DNA of 64,000 nt from Limnanthes douglasii subsp. nivea. Taxonomy: Eukaryota; Streptophyta; Magnoliopsida; Brassicales; Limnanthaceae. A model generated the notes under the pieces. The model did no database searches and was not told the DNA's origin. It saw only the letters and a program-made list of their open reading frames with translations. Where the stretch lies: assembly GCA_036936605.1 (NCBI GenBank), contig JAUPFV010000001.1, positions 30,699,900 through 30,763,899 on the forward strand, in the 5' to 3' direction. The position numbers and the translations under genes are program-made. Shown piece after piece: positions 23,154 through 33,649 of the stretch (the first letter of the stretch is position 1; each line of letters starts with the position of its first letter).

Positions 23154-23609
23154 CAACCAAATTACATGTGTTTACGCAATTGGAACATAATCCAAATTTA
23201 TACAATTTTAAAAACTTTAAATTTATACTTCAAATATTGAATACTTCAAATATTAAATTTATACTTCAAATGTTGTAATCGAAATACAAGTAGATGTATA
23301 TATTTTATTTAATATCTACATAATATTAAATAAAATATATTAAATACATAAATATAAATATATAATCAAACGTATCAAAATCAAATTACAATTATTATTT
23401 TTAGAATATAATTGATTGATTATAAAATTTCGATTAAAATGATAACATATTTAAATTAAAATACATAAAATAACATAATTAACTCGTGTATATGGTACAT
23501 ATCTCAATTATTGAAATTAGATTCAATTAACACTTACATTCAATTAACACTTACAAATTAATTTTAAATAACATTATAAAATATTCTGATAAACGGTTCT
23601 TAAATAATT
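23154..23609. other. AT-rich hAT interior, no gene seen
   Basis: Simple AT-rich sequence with short repeats (TTTATACTTCAAAT). Nothing coding. Confidence 0.5.
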
Positions 23610-23753
23610 TGTCTGGTGGTTTGAACTGGCGGTTTAACTGCGAAACTGGTCCATTAGAACTGCAAACCGGTAGGACCGCAAATCGACACGACCGCATAAA
23701 AACAAACCGGTAGGACCGCAACCGGCAGGACCGCAAACCGTTTGCCATCCCTA
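23610..23753. repeat. hAT right subterminal and terminal repeats
   Basis: GGCGGTTTAACTGCGAAACTGG, shared almost base for base with the left end, is followed by repeated CAAACCGGTAGGACCGC units and the inverted terminus ending CCATCCCTA at 23753. Confidence 0.75.
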
Positions 23754-23806
23754 GATACACCACATGTTTGCCCACAAAACAAGGAGGGATCAACATGTGA
23801 AACATC
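23754..23806 (-). pseudogene. Continuation of the broken KCS promoter duplicate
   Basis: GATACACC, then an AAGGAGGGATCAACATGTG block, matches 26510-26570 upstream of the intact KCS (AATACACC, AACAGGGAGGTGACACCATGTG). It shows that the hAT inserted into a promoter copy. Weaker similarity to 26575-26700 continues into the adjoining tandem repeats. Confidence 0.65.
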
Positions 23807-24151
23807 AGTAAAGGACTAATTTTGGTGAGTTGTAAGATTGTATTCATAAGGATAGTTAAATGATATCATAATATTATTAATTCTGACCAAATCTTCAATA
23901 AATAATCTTAAAATCACATATAGTAAAGGACAAATTTTGGTGAGCTGTAAGATTGTATTCATAAGGATAGTTAAATGATATCATAATATTATTAATTCTG
24001 ACCAAATCTTCAATAGATAATCTTAAAATCACATATAGTAAAGGACAAATTTTGGTGAGTTGTAAGACTGTATTGATAAGGATAGTTAAATGATATCATA
24101 ATATTATTGATTCTGACCAAATCTTCAATAAATAATCTTAAAATCACATAC
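23807..24151. repeat. 115-bp tandem repeat, three copies
   Basis: Copies begin AGTAAAGGAC at 23807, 23922 and 24037 and differ at only a few positions. Each contains TAAGATTGTATTCATAAGG and ATCTTCAATA(A/G)ATAATC. The unit appears derived from KCS-promoter-like DNA, since parts resemble 26580-26690. Confidence 0.88.
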
Positions 24152-24612
24152 ATATATAGGAAGAAAGATTTGCTTGGTTGATGCCATAAGGCTAAACAGT
24201 CAAGTAAGCAAACACACATCCAAACCTCTTTGTTGCTGATGTAAAAATGCACAAATTGACAAAAGTTAAATTTTATAAAAGAGAAAACCTAAAGCATCCT
24301 AGCATCAGCGCTGTCATGTCATGTGTCGAACAGCTCAACTTTTTTAGTGCCTTCATTCCTTAACCTCCCTAACTTTACATCTTCTGAAACATTATAAAAA
24401 GTTAGTAGACTTCACTCAAACATCAAGGCATGGCACAGAAGAGCATAACAATAGTGTATAATCTAGATAACACATCTTGGTAACATCAACATGTGCTAAC
24501 ACTAAATAATTGCTTTGGGTTGAATGAACGAATAGAAAAGAAAAATACACTATTGTCTATTATATGTGAAACTTATGGTTTCGTTTAACCAGTAATACTA
24601 CTAGACTTTAAC
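24152..24612 (-). other. KCS downstream region with a duplicate of the PPR 3' flank
   Basis: It holds the probable KCS 3' UTR. The stretch 24290-24440 aligns with 26920-27085, just beyond the PPR gene: shared blocks are AGCATCC, CTCAACTTTTT.AGTGCCT.CATTC and AGAAGAGCA. This supports a tandem duplication whose breakpoint is in the PPR 3' end. Confidence 0.55.
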
Positions 24613-26349
24613 TTAGACAAGAACATTAACTGGGAATTCATGGATCTCATCCGTCCAAGGGTTATTCTCAATAGCTGGTTTGACACTCCTCAAAGCAAGC
24701 CAAACGACACTGTTGCACTTAAAACCAGACCCGAAAGCAATCTGCCATGTCCGGTCACCTTTCTTGATCCTCCCTTTAGCTTCGGTGTAAGCTAATTCGT
24801 ACCACAATGAACTAGTGGATGTGTTACCGAATCTATATAAAGACATCCGAGAAGGTTCCATATGCCATTTCGTAAGTTTTAAGTTTTTCTCGACCTCATC
24901 CAACACTGATTTGCCTCCGGCATGAATGCAGAAATGCTCAAAAGCTAGTTTAAAATCTGGAACGTAAGGTTTTATTTTCCTTTTGAAGATTTTTCTCATG
25001 ACTAAAGTCCCGAAGAAAAGTAATTGCTCGGATATCGGGAGAACTAGTGGGCCCAACGTCATGATGTTTGTTTTTAAAGCTTCTCCGGCAACATTCATAA
25101 GATCTTTCGAGAGGGAGAGACCTATGATTTTGTTATCGTCTTCTCTTTGGACAACGCTGTTGAACGCTCTATCATCGGCGCCTTTGTGAGTTCGGACAGT
25201 GTGGATGAGCTGGTATTTTGAACGACGGCAATCAGATGGACGGTTAGAGAGGAGTATGGCAGCGCCGCCCATTCGGAATATGCAATTTGAAACGAGCATC
25301 GAGCGATCATTTCCTTCGTACCAATTTAGGGTGCCAGCTTCCATGCTGATTACTAGGGCATAGCAATTACAGTTCACCTGTTTTAACATAATAGTGCCCA
25401 GAATTATTAGTACTGATTACTTATAAGAACAACACATTATAGGTCTGTAACTTATTTTACATAACAGCGGATATAAGTCGAATCACTTACACATTTGCAA
25501 TCATGTATCATAGTCTGTCTCAATATATTAAATGACATGGAGACAAACCTGTAGGAGCTGTTTGGCAAGGTCAATAGATATGACCCCAGCACTGCAACCC
25601 ATACCACTGAGATTATAGCTCAAGATATTCCCTCTCAGCTTGTACTTGTTAACTACCATAGCCGATAAAGACGGGGTAGGATTAAACAAAGTGCAATTCA
25701 CTATAAGAATTCCAATGTCCTTCGTTTTAATACTGGTTTTCTTCAACAACAAGTCTATTGCACCAAACATCACCATTTCCGCCTCTTTTCTCGCCTCCGA
25801 GAAGCACGGATTTGCAGGGATTTGAAGCAACGACTGAGGAAAGTATGTCTTTTCCCCAAGCCCTGACCGTTCCAGAATCTTCTTCAGGAATGCCACATTC
25901 TTTTCACTAAACCTTCCATGACGACTGGATCGGTCCATAAAGGTCTCGTGGGTGCATATGCACTCAGATCCTGGCTTATAACATGCAAAATCAACCAGAT
26001 ACACTTTTCGCTGTCGGCTTGTGAAATAAAGAGTTGCCAGAACTAGCAAAAGGGCAATTGACATAGTCACCAAGAAGACATTGGACTCGAAACTTAGCTG
26101 TTTCCATAAAAAAATCAAGTCTTGGATCGACAATGCAGACAGATGAGCAGCTACTACGATGAGGAGTGGAATGAGCAATAAGTACAGAGTATTTGAGATT
26201 AAGTAATAGTAACCGAGTTTCACGTATTTGAGTCTAGCGGATAGACGATAATTTGGGAGGCTGTTCATGTTGTTGTTGGTTATGTTTGTTGTTTGCTCAT
26301 TCTGATCTAGTTGGTTGGGATCGGGTTTTGGTTTCGGGTAAGGGTTCAT
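24613..26349 (-). CDS. KCS: 3-ketoacyl-CoA synthase (very-long-chain fatty acid elongase condensing enzyme)
   Basis: KCS condenses malonyl-CoA with a long-chain acyl-CoA in the ER elongase complex, the first and selective step towards waxes, cutin-associated lipids and sphingolipids. Two exons: 26349-25549 and 25377-24613, with a phase-0 intron (donor GTTTGT, acceptor CCTGTTTTAACATA side read as ..CAG). Product 521 aa, normal for the family. Residues ~50-70 and ~91-110 form two membrane segments. The FAE1/CUT1 domain follows, with active-site Cys252 (GMGCSAG), His419 (FCIHAGGK) and Asn452 (RFGNTSTSS), so the Cys-His-Asn triad is complete. Start chosen at MNPYPKP because it lies ~70 bp after a TATA box and gives the usual N-terminus. 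It looks functional; the subfamily (KCS11-like or other) is not certain. Confidence 0.95.
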
Positions 26350-26417
26350 ATTGACTTGACGGAACCTGGAACTTTTTGAGCTAGTAGGACTGCAAAAGTT
26401 GGAGCCTAGAGTCAACA

Positions 26418-26426
26418 CTATATAAG
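26418..26426 (-). promoter_or_regulatory. KCS TATA box
   Basis: The minus strand reads TTATATAG about 70 bp upstream of ATG 26349, with pyrimidine-rich CTCTCTC stretches upstream. The broken promoter duplicate keeps the surrounding words but has lost the TATA (TTTGTAATG at the same place). Confidence 0.55.
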
Positions 26427-26571
26427 CAAGAGAGGGAGAGACTGGAGAAACTCTTACTCTCTTGCATGCAAACAACTCCGTACAACGTGTAGGAAAAGTA
26501 TCATATAAGAATACACCAATGTCCCTATCAAACAGGGAGGTGACACCATGTGACACCATGTGAAACTTAAG

Positions 26572-27099
26572 TGTGAATTAACGGACAAGTCTTGGATAGT
26601 TGTAAAATTATGGTTTAAAATATCCAAGTTATATTATAATATTTTTAAATTCCACCCAACTCCCAAATAAATTTTGATATCATCAACCACATAATCTAAC
26701 AGCTGGAAAATATTTCAAGCATACTATAAATGATGGTAGCTTACATAGTATATGGTGTAGCATGTAATATCAAGTGTCACGAATCAAAAACTAATGCTGC
26801 ACTAAGTGATAAAATGACCTGTCATAGTATTAATATTTAAGTGAGACGCATATCTAAACACTATTTGTTATTCATTTAATGCACAAATTCACAACAAAAT
26901 TTAATCTACAAGAACAGCCCTAACGAGAGCATCCCACACTATCAGCACTCCCTACTAACTCAACTTTTTCAGTGCCTCCATTCTGGAAACCTCTCCAACT
27001 ATACATTTTCTCAAAAACAGTATATAAAAAGAGTAGTAATTTTGAACCATGTAACAATCGCTTGCCTTGTTAAAGAAGAGCAGAAAGATCAGATGTAAT
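26572..27099. other. KCS promoter and PPR 3' flank
   Basis: 528 bp, AT-rich, between the two minus-strand genes. It contains the probable PPR 3' UTR (~27099-26920) and the distal KCS promoter. No gene seen. Confidence 0.6.
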
Positions 27100-29700
27100 C
27101 TATGTGGCATAAGCATACCCAGAAGCATCCTCACCATCAACATCGCTATCACCAGCATCAACACCAACTACTGAGCACAGCGTAGACATCCATACCTGCA
27201 AACCTCTTTGAGCATCGTTCTTCCTTGTTGCTTCGATTTTTCTAACAGCTTTCTTTGAAACCCCACATTTTACGAGAACAGCTCCAAGTGATTTGAATGT
27301 ATAGTCATCAGGTTGAACATCAGCATTTACCATTTCCTTGAAAGTATCCACTGCCTCCTTGAATCTCCCATCCAAAGCATACAGGTCAAGCACACTGTTA
27401 TAACTCAACAACCCTGTCACAAATCTGAGTTCTCTCATCTCTTTCGCTATATAAGCAGCTTCCTCGAACCTCCCGTTGCGTTTGTACATGCACAACATCA
27501 TTGCAAAAGTAAACTCATTCGCTTCCCTTCTACGCTTTAAGCTTTTGAAGATCTCTTCAGCTTGTTTGACCATAGATCTTTCAGTGTAGAGATCGATCAT
27601 GCAGTTTGAAGAATAGATATCTGGGTGCGCCTCGATATATTGCAGCCGTTTGTAAATATCTTCGGCTTCTTTTAAGTAACCGATTTTTGTGTAAAGCTTG
27701 ATCAAGGAATTGTAAATAACAGTGTTCCCTGGCAATCCTGCATTCCTCATTGCGTCAACATAAGTCATAGCCTCTTTAACACTCCCGATGTCGGCAAAAG
27801 CATTTATTAAAACACCATAAACAATAATATCTGGCTCAATACTGTAGATAACCATCTCCCTATATACTTCCTCTGCCCAACCATATTGTCCTAATTTGAC
27901 AAAACTGGATATTACAGTACAATAAGGGATGCAATCACGAATAAGCCCTGCCTCCTGCATCTTTCTCTGATAGTGTAGAGCTATTTGAGGCATGTCCCCG
28001 CCAGCCAAAATTTGTATGAGAGAGCTATAGCTGCATTTGTCTGGGGTAACGTTATAATTCTCCATGCTATCAAATAAATTACACGCTTTTTCATAGAATT
28101 TTCCTATTCCATAAGCTTTAATCATCACATTAAATGCAAGAACAGTAAGTTTCCTTACCGCTCGGCAGCAAATGAAAGCTTTCTCAGCCTCGCAGGCATG
28201 CCCTCTCTCAGCATAAGCATCGATATTAGCAGAATAGCCATCAGAGCTCAAAGTTCCAGAATGATGAAACTTCAAGAACCATAACCACGACTTTTTAAGC
28301 ATCCCTGATTCTATATACATTCTGGTTATAGCCGATTGGGTGTATTCATCAATCCAGAGACCCTTTTCATCTATTTCCTGCATAAGAGATTCAGCTTCCT
28401 CCACCATTTGCCTTATTGAGAATGCATACAAGAGAGTACGATAACTCACAGGGTCTGGTTCAAGGCAAGATTCCTTCATTTTTACAAAATAGTTTGCTGC
28501 TGTATTTATATTGTTGTGCTTAGCGTGAACGGAAATAAGAATGTTATAAGTTCTTGTGTCGGGTAAGCACTGAAGCTCCTTCATTTTTTTCATCAGTGCA
28601 TTGATTTCTTCAAGCTTACCGTTATTACCATATATATGAATCATTGTATTGAAAGTCACAGTAGTCGGCACAATTTGTTCTTTAAGCATCCTTGAGAATG
28701 TTTCAGAAGCTTCTTTTAGTTGCCCTGACTTTCCGTAAGTATCAATCAATGTGTTATATGCATAAGAACTTAAACGAAATGGTGACTCGTCACCATCTTC
28801 CGGATTGCAATTTTTTACTTCATGGTGTAATAATGATTGATTCGATGACCACCTCATGAAAAACTCCTCAGCTTTTTGAAATTCACCTACCATCTTGTAC
28901 ATCTGAACAACGGTCCCCATTGTTACCTCATCAGGCTTCATCCCTTGTTTAATCATCATTCCAAGATAACAAAACGCCTGCAATTTCATACCACTTTTGC
29001 TATAAACATCAATCAAAGTCCCATAAGTCGAATTAATTGGCTCAATCCTTTTTCCAGTCATTTCGTCCCAAAATCTTTGAGCATAGCTCCATTTACGGGC
29101 TTTCCCTAGAATCCTAAGCATGATATTGTAATGAATCACATTCAATTCATAACATTCTTTGCTCTTAAACCACTCGAAAATCTCCATCGCTCTCTCCCAA
29201 CTCGACTGCTCCTTCAATATGATAGTCCGCTTTTTGTTGCTCAGCTTCTCCGCCCACGGCTTAAACGCCTCGTCTAGATCCTTAACCGTTTCCAACGCCT
29301 GTAAAATCGCCGGAATATCCCCTCCATAAGCTACCCATTTCTTCGAACAGTTGGCGTACCCTCTTTCCGCCGAACCACGACAGTTTTCCCCTTCGATTAT
29401 TACGCCAAAAGCGGTCTTATCTACGATTCCATCATCAAATCTCACCAACTTTCTATGTTTAACTTGTGTGTTCGCGTCAAAAAGTTGGTTCTCCAAGTAG
29501 TTCTCCATCTTTTTGTTAACTCGATCGAATTTCTTTGGTTTATCTTCATCACAGCTCTCGAGATGAACTTTATGTCCAAGTTTTCTTACCGGTAAGGATT
29601 TTTCCGATGGAGAGACCGAGACTCCGATACTTAGTGGTGAAGTTCTTGTCGAGCACAAAATGTGCAAGTTACTGGAATCTAACTGAAGCTTAGCAAACAT
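27100..29700 (-). CDS. Pentatricopeptide repeat protein, P class
   Basis: P-class PPR proteins bind specific organellar RNAs and stabilise, process or help translate them. This is a single-exon ORF of 866 codons, as is usual for PPR genes; ATG at 29700. Residues 1-~60 are Ser/Arg/Lys-rich and could be an organelle transit peptide. Residues ~125-185 contain KWVAYGGDIPAILQAL and WERAMEIFEWFK, the pre-repeat region. From ~187 to ~850 there are tandem 35-residue repeats such as HYNIMLRILGKARKWSYAQ and VTFNTMIHIYGNNGKLEEIN. No DYW/E extension follows; the C-terminus is an acidic Asp/Gly/Val-rich tail. The pre-repeat sequence resembles the Arabidopsis At1g73710 type, from memory. The frame is clean, so it is likely functional. 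Confidence 0.93.
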   Translation of the reverse strand: MFAKLQLDSSNLHILCSTRTSPLSIGVSVSPSEKSLPVRKLGHKVHLESCDEDKPKKFDRVNKKMENYLENQLFDANTQVKHRKLVRFDDGIVDKTAFGVIIEGENCRGSAERGYANCSKKWVAYGGDIPAILQALETVKDLDEAFKPWAEKLSNKKRTIILKEQSSWERAMEIFEWFKSKECYELNVIHYNIMLRILGKARKWSYAQRFWDEMTGKRIEPINSTYGTLIDVYSKSGMKLQAFCYLGMMIKQGMKPDEVTMGTVVQMYKMVGEFQKAEEFFMRWSSNQSLLHHEVKNCNPEDGDESPFRLSSYAYNTLIDTYGKSGQLKEASETFSRMLKEQIVPTTVTFNTMIHIYGNNGKLEEINALMKKMKELQCLPDTRTYNILISVHAKHNNINTAANYFVKMKESCLEPDPVSYRTLLYAFSIRQMVEEAESLMQEIDEKGLWIDEYTQSAITRMYIESGMLKKSWLWFLKFHHSGTLSSDGYSANIDAYAERGHACEAEKAFICCRAVRKLTVLAFNVMIKAYGIGKFYEKACNLFDSMENYNVTPDKCSYSSLIQILAGGDMPQIALHYQRKMQEAGLIRDCIPYCTVISSFVKLGQYGWAEEVYREMVIYSIEPDIIVYGVLINAFADIGSVKEAMTYVDAMRNAGLPGNTVIYNSLIKLYTKIGYLKEAEDIYKRLQYIEAHPDIYSSNCMIDLYTERSMVKQAEEIFKSLKRRREANEFTFAMMLCMYKRNGRFEEAAYIAKEMRELRFVTGLLSYNSVLDLYALDGRFKEAVDTFKEMVNADVQPDDYTFKSLGAVLVKCGVSKKAVRKIEATRKNDAQRGLQVWMSTLCSVVGVDAGDSDVDGEDASGYAYAT

Positions 29701-30329
29701 TTTTTAGACGTGCATGGATTAGTGTCGTGTTGGAAATGTGCAAATTTAAGTGAATTGCTAGGGGGAACTGCAAGGCTTGGTATTTGCCGTAAATGGAAGT
29801 TTTACGTTAGTTGTTGGGTGTTCCGAGTTTTCGAAATTTGGACAAGATAGAGAAAGATAAACGAATATATATATATTGGCGCCGGCATGGTTTGTCTAGT
29901 TCTTTCATGTTAGTCCATCATGTTCTCCAAACTTCGGATCTACTCCTCCATTAATTTTAGTTTTCCGTGTCTGGATTATCCATCTCAATTGTTGGAATTA
30001 GGTTTTGGTTTTCAGAGTTAGTATTTTTATTTTATTTTTAACTTTTACTTCCATCCTAGTACCTAGAAATTATGTTACAATATTAGACAAGTTCTCTTAT
30101 TGGATATGTTACAATGTTGACAATGTGTTGTTTTTTTAAATCCTATATACGTAATCTAGTTTCTTTGATTTTTGGTTTTTTAGTCGTTAGGAGCTGATTT
30201 AAGGTTTATTCTTCTAAAGTTAATATTTGATGTTGGGTTTTTTCTCCGATTTAACATCTCCATAAGCGTTCTGAAGTAACATGAAATATAAAGATTGTAA
30301 TTGATTTCGAAGTTTTGTGTTTGTTAGAA
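29701..30329. other. PPR upstream region
   Basis: Probable 5' UTR and promoter of the PPR gene. It includes an (AT)n stretch next to GGCGCCGG at 29868-29885. No other gene seen. Confidence 0.5.
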
Positions 30330-30680
30330 GGAAAATTGAACCCAACGTATCTACTCAACTATTCCAGTGTCATCTAATACTCAGGTTTTGTTCTATTATC
30401 TTTTAATATTCATCTCAACTATCTAACATTATTTTAATACCTAATATTATTTTAATACCCTAACTACATTCACCTTTCATCAAGAACCACTTAACCAAAA
30501 AATTTATTTCTTACTTTTTCTTGTTCTTTTATTTTTTTTAAAGATCCATGTCTTTCAAACCGGAGTGCGGAAAAAATATACGAAAGTACCATCGTTTTTA
30601 TCTTTTTAAGATGAACAAAACTAGACTCGTTGATGATATTTTTTGAATTTTTTATAAAAAATAAAATTTCACCGGTAACA

Positions 30681-30830
30681 ACTTTTAGGAAATCAAGAGA
30701 ATTGCAAACAACTCTCACGAAATCGAGAGAGTTGCAAACAACTCTCTGGAAATCGCGAGAGTTGCACACAACTCTCAGGAAATCGTGAGAGTTGCACACA
30801 ACCCTCATGAAATAGAGAGAGTCAACTCTC
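30681..30830. repeat. 30-bp tandem repeat with internal inverted repeats, about five copies
   Basis: Units start at 30691, 30721, 30751, 30781 and 30811 with AATC(G)nGAGAG. Each contains GAGAGTTGC followed by CAACTCTC, so each unit can form a small hairpin. Confidence 0.85.
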
Positions 30831-31050
30831 AGGTTAGTTTTTCAAACAACTCTCATGTTAGTTTTCAAACAACTCTCAAGTATTTTTTTCAAACAAATCT
30901 TAGGTATGTTTTTCAAACAACTCTCAGGTTAGTTTTTCAAACAACTCTCCGGTTAGTTTTTCAAACTACTCTTAGGTTAGTTTTTCAAACAACTTTCAGG
31001 TTAGTTTTTCAAACAACTCTCAGGTATGTTTTTCAAACAACTCTCAGGTC
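30831..31050. repeat. 24-bp minisatellite, about nine copies
   Basis: GGTTAGTTTTTCAAACAACTCTCA is repeated with small changes. It shares the CAACTCTC word with the adjacent 30-bp array and fills most of the non-autonomous MULE. Confidence 0.88.
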
Positions 31051-31205
31051 AGTACTGGTGAAGGTACCAGCGGGTATATATAGTCGGGGGATATTTTTGT
31101 CTAAATTTCAATTCAAGATATCAAGTGACACTATCCAAAAAACGGGTACTATTGGGTAATTAGATATTTGAGTGGGTATTTACTGATACTTTTCTCTTGT
31201 TAGAA

Positions 31206-31899
31206 AGGCTAGCAAATAAATTTTGATAACAGAAAAAAGAATTATTAGTTGGAATTTTATTAAAGTATCAAAAAAATATACAAAAGTTTTAAATGCATAG
31301 TAGATATATATTTTTTTAAGTTATTTCGATTATTTTATTGTTATAATTTTTTGATAAAAACAAATATAATATAATAGACTTTGTGATTTTCGATATGAAT
31401 AATTAGAAATAAAAAAAATCAAGTTTAACAAATATTAATAATTGATAGAGATTTATTTTCACGAGAATTTAAAAAAATTATGAATATTATTTATTGAAAA
31501 ATACAATAAATAAATAAAATGTGGTTCTTACAAATATATGAAGCATATCTTATTGAGTGACATAAATCATAAGAGAAAGACAAGATTGGGCATAAAAATG
31601 GCAAAAATGGCTCATAGCAAAGTGAATTATTGCAAAAATCCAAGACTGATGGCAAACCCTACGAACAGTATCTACAGCCATGTTGGAAGAGAGATGTGAA
31701 TATAAACAACATAAACAACAAAGATAAGTTAGAAGAAGATAAGAGTTACAGGGGCCAAACAACCTTGGTGTTAATGAAACTGAATTAAGGTTAGAGAGCA
31801 TCCGGAGCGAAACCGCAAAGACAAATATAAAATAGGCGTAGCCAAAACAATTATAGTATTCCACTCTCGTCAGACATGGTAAATAATTGTGCCAAAACA
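31206..31899. other. AT-rich spacer, no gene seen
   Basis: AT-rich DNA, possibly including the 3' end of the neighbouring LINE remnant. A short minus-strand open frame at 31550-31918 has no recognisable domain and reads like decayed RNase H/UTR sequence. Confidence 0.4.
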
Positions 31900-33640
31900 A
31901 GAATGCCAAAGGTGGCATCTACGAGAGGAAAGCCATTTTGATGTTTCTCTAATCCAAAAAGCCTAATTAGTTAAATTTTTAAGAACCCAATCTTGGAACT
32001 GGCTTAGTCTCAAATGCTCTAAGAGTAGCTCAATTTAAAGAGGGTATGATTGATACTTTCAGGGTCAGAGTTGAAAAAGATACAATTTGGGAAGAATTAA
32101 TCCTCCAACTCTAAAGTTTGTCTCGGATGGATAAATTTTCATAAACAAAAAGCCAAATGATGAAGGAGTTATGATAAATATTAAATTTATGTCAAATTGA
32201 CCCCGCCTGCCCGCCGCGGGGGGGGGGGGGGGGGGTGGGGTGGAGAAAGAAGGACATTGTAAGGGTCCGTAATAGTAAACTTAGTGGTTCCCCTATTAGC
32301 AATCCAGTAATGGAAGTTGTTGTGGAGGATGTTAGGAGATATGAGGGAGATGATGAGATCGTTGATCTCCCGAGAGGTGCTGCGATATCTAACACTAGCA
32401 GATCTAATATGAATTGGTCAGTTCCATACACCATTTTGGATAATATCTAAGAATTTGAGGTTCTTTCCGAGCCTAGATTCATAGATGATGTTAATCCTGT
32501 AATGGGTAACCAGAGAGGTAGGGATGAGCCAATGATCGTACCAAAATGAGGTTTTCTCCCTATTATTGATCGTCACCATGTACAAATTACTAGCCAAAGG
32601 CCTAAGACGTAAAACATTTCCTCCAAGTCCAGGAGGGAGAAGAGTCAACCTTTAAAGACCATAAATTTTATCTTTAATATTCTCAGAGATAATCCAGTCA
32701 CTTCAAATAAAGTTGTCGCTATACTAACAATGGACCACAATTATTTGAGGACGATTGCCTGATTCCAGGTTTTTAGGTCTAGAATCCTAAGACCACCCTC
32801 CAAAAATGGCAAGGTAATTTTAGACCAAGACATTTTCGCACATGTAGCCTTCATTTCATTACTAGACCATAGAAAACGACAGGAAGACTGAAATAGCTCT
32901 TTAAAAACTATGGCAGGGAGAATAAAGATCAAAGATCAATAAACTTATCCAACAGAAAATACAGATTTGATGAGCTGAATCCTACTCATATAAGAGAGAT
33001 ATTTGGAATTCCATGAGGCAATGCGGGTTTTAATTTTGTCAAGAAAGGGTCGACAATTATTTTGTGATAGTCGACCTGTGAGAAGAGGGACTCCAAGATA
33101 TTTAACCGAGAAAGAGCCAACATTACAACAAGGATATTGATCAAATCTGATCTTAGCCCAGAGAGGAAGATGCGGCTCTTCTGAGGGATAACTTTAAAAC
33201 CATAGAGATAAAAAAAATCATTAAGGCCATCATTAATGAGTTTGGGGGAGTTAATGTCACATCGGCAAAAAATCATCTACGAAGCAGAGATTGACAATCT
33301 TAAGCTACAACACTTCCAATGGAAGTAGAACTTAACCTCATTACTTTTCTCGTTGAGAGTACTAGAGAGAATTTGCATGATCAAAATAAATAAGAAATGG
33401 TAAAGAGGATCACCATGTCTTAAACCCATTATGTCATGAAAACTCAGGATCACTATTAATATTAAAAGTGTAAGATGGGGTGGCAACATATTGAATGATC
33501 TAGTTAATCATTTGCTCTAAAAAGTCATGGTCACTAAAAGAATCGAGGACAAGATGCCACCAAACATTATCAAAAGATTTCATCATATCAATTTTAAGAG
33601 CGACCTTAGAGCCTTCAAAATTAGTGTGATAATGATGAAA
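31900..33640 (-). pseudogene. Decayed L1-type LINE (RT and zinc-binding remnants)
   Basis: On the minus strand an RT core KIDMMKSFDNVWWH appears at ~33600, then GLRHGDPLYHFLFILIM (~33430), a thumb region LLKPALPHGIPNI (~33010), SSCRFLWSSNEMKATCAKMSW (~32870) and SFWYDHWLIP (~32560). These are the ordered blocks of a plant L1 ORF2 after the endonuclease. The YADD box is unreadable, and multiple frameshifts and stops show great age compared with the LINE at 3897-21117. Confidence 0.75.
32218..32235 (+). repeat. Poly-G tract, 18 bases
   Basis: An uninterrupted run of 18 G followed by TGGGGTGG, in otherwise AT-rich DNA, inside the decayed LINE. Confidence 0.9.
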
Positions 33641-33649
33641 GTCAATTGA

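Larger units (their letters stand above)
3218..23753. mobile_element. hAT-family DNA transposon (non-autonomous), 20.5 kb including nested elements
   Basis: The left end reads TAGGGGTGGCAAATGG and the right end is the inverse, CGTTTGCCATCCCTA. The element is flanked by a perfect 8-bp duplication GATACACC (3210-3217 and 23754-23761). An 8-bp duplication and a YAGGGRTGGCAAA terminus are typical of plant hAT elements. Both ends carry subterminal repeats of the ACCGCAAACCGGCAGG type. Removing the nested LINE (3897-21117) leaves about 3.3 kb without a recognisable hAT transposase, so it would need a transposase in trans. It carries one small passenger ORF (21590-22105). Confidence 0.85.
30330..31196. 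mobile_element. Non-autonomous Mutator-like element (MULE), 867 bp
   Basis: It is flanked by a perfect 9-bp duplication TTGTTAGAA (30321-30329 and 31197-31205), the MULE signature. The ends are long inverted repeats: TACTCAACTAT begins about 18 bp in from the left end and the inverse (TATTTGAGTGGGTA) about 18 bp in from the right. Both ends match the ends of the 11.2-kb MULE at 39946-51129, including TACCTAATATTATTTTAATACCCTAACTAC on the left and GGTATATATAGT.GGGGATATTTTTGTC on the right. There is no coding capacity; the interior is tandem repeats. Confidence 0.85.

Noticed and set aside
24613..26559. KCS start at a more upstream in-frame codon (26559)
   Set aside because: That region includes the TATA box and is promoter sequence. 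MNPYPKP at 26349 is the first ATG after the TATA and gives a normal N-terminus.
26950..27167. Met/Leu/Val-rich short ORF overlapping the PPR end
   Set aside because: It is the PPR C-terminal DNA read in another frame.
30681..31050. CRISPR-like array of regularly spaced short repeats
   Set aside because: The repeats are contiguous minisatellites without unique spacers, inside a MULE with a 9-bp duplication, in a plant genome.
30785..31159. Plus-strand ORF with LVFQTTLR repeats
   Set aside because: It arises from the 24-bp minisatellite (period divisible by three) in the non-autonomous MULE.
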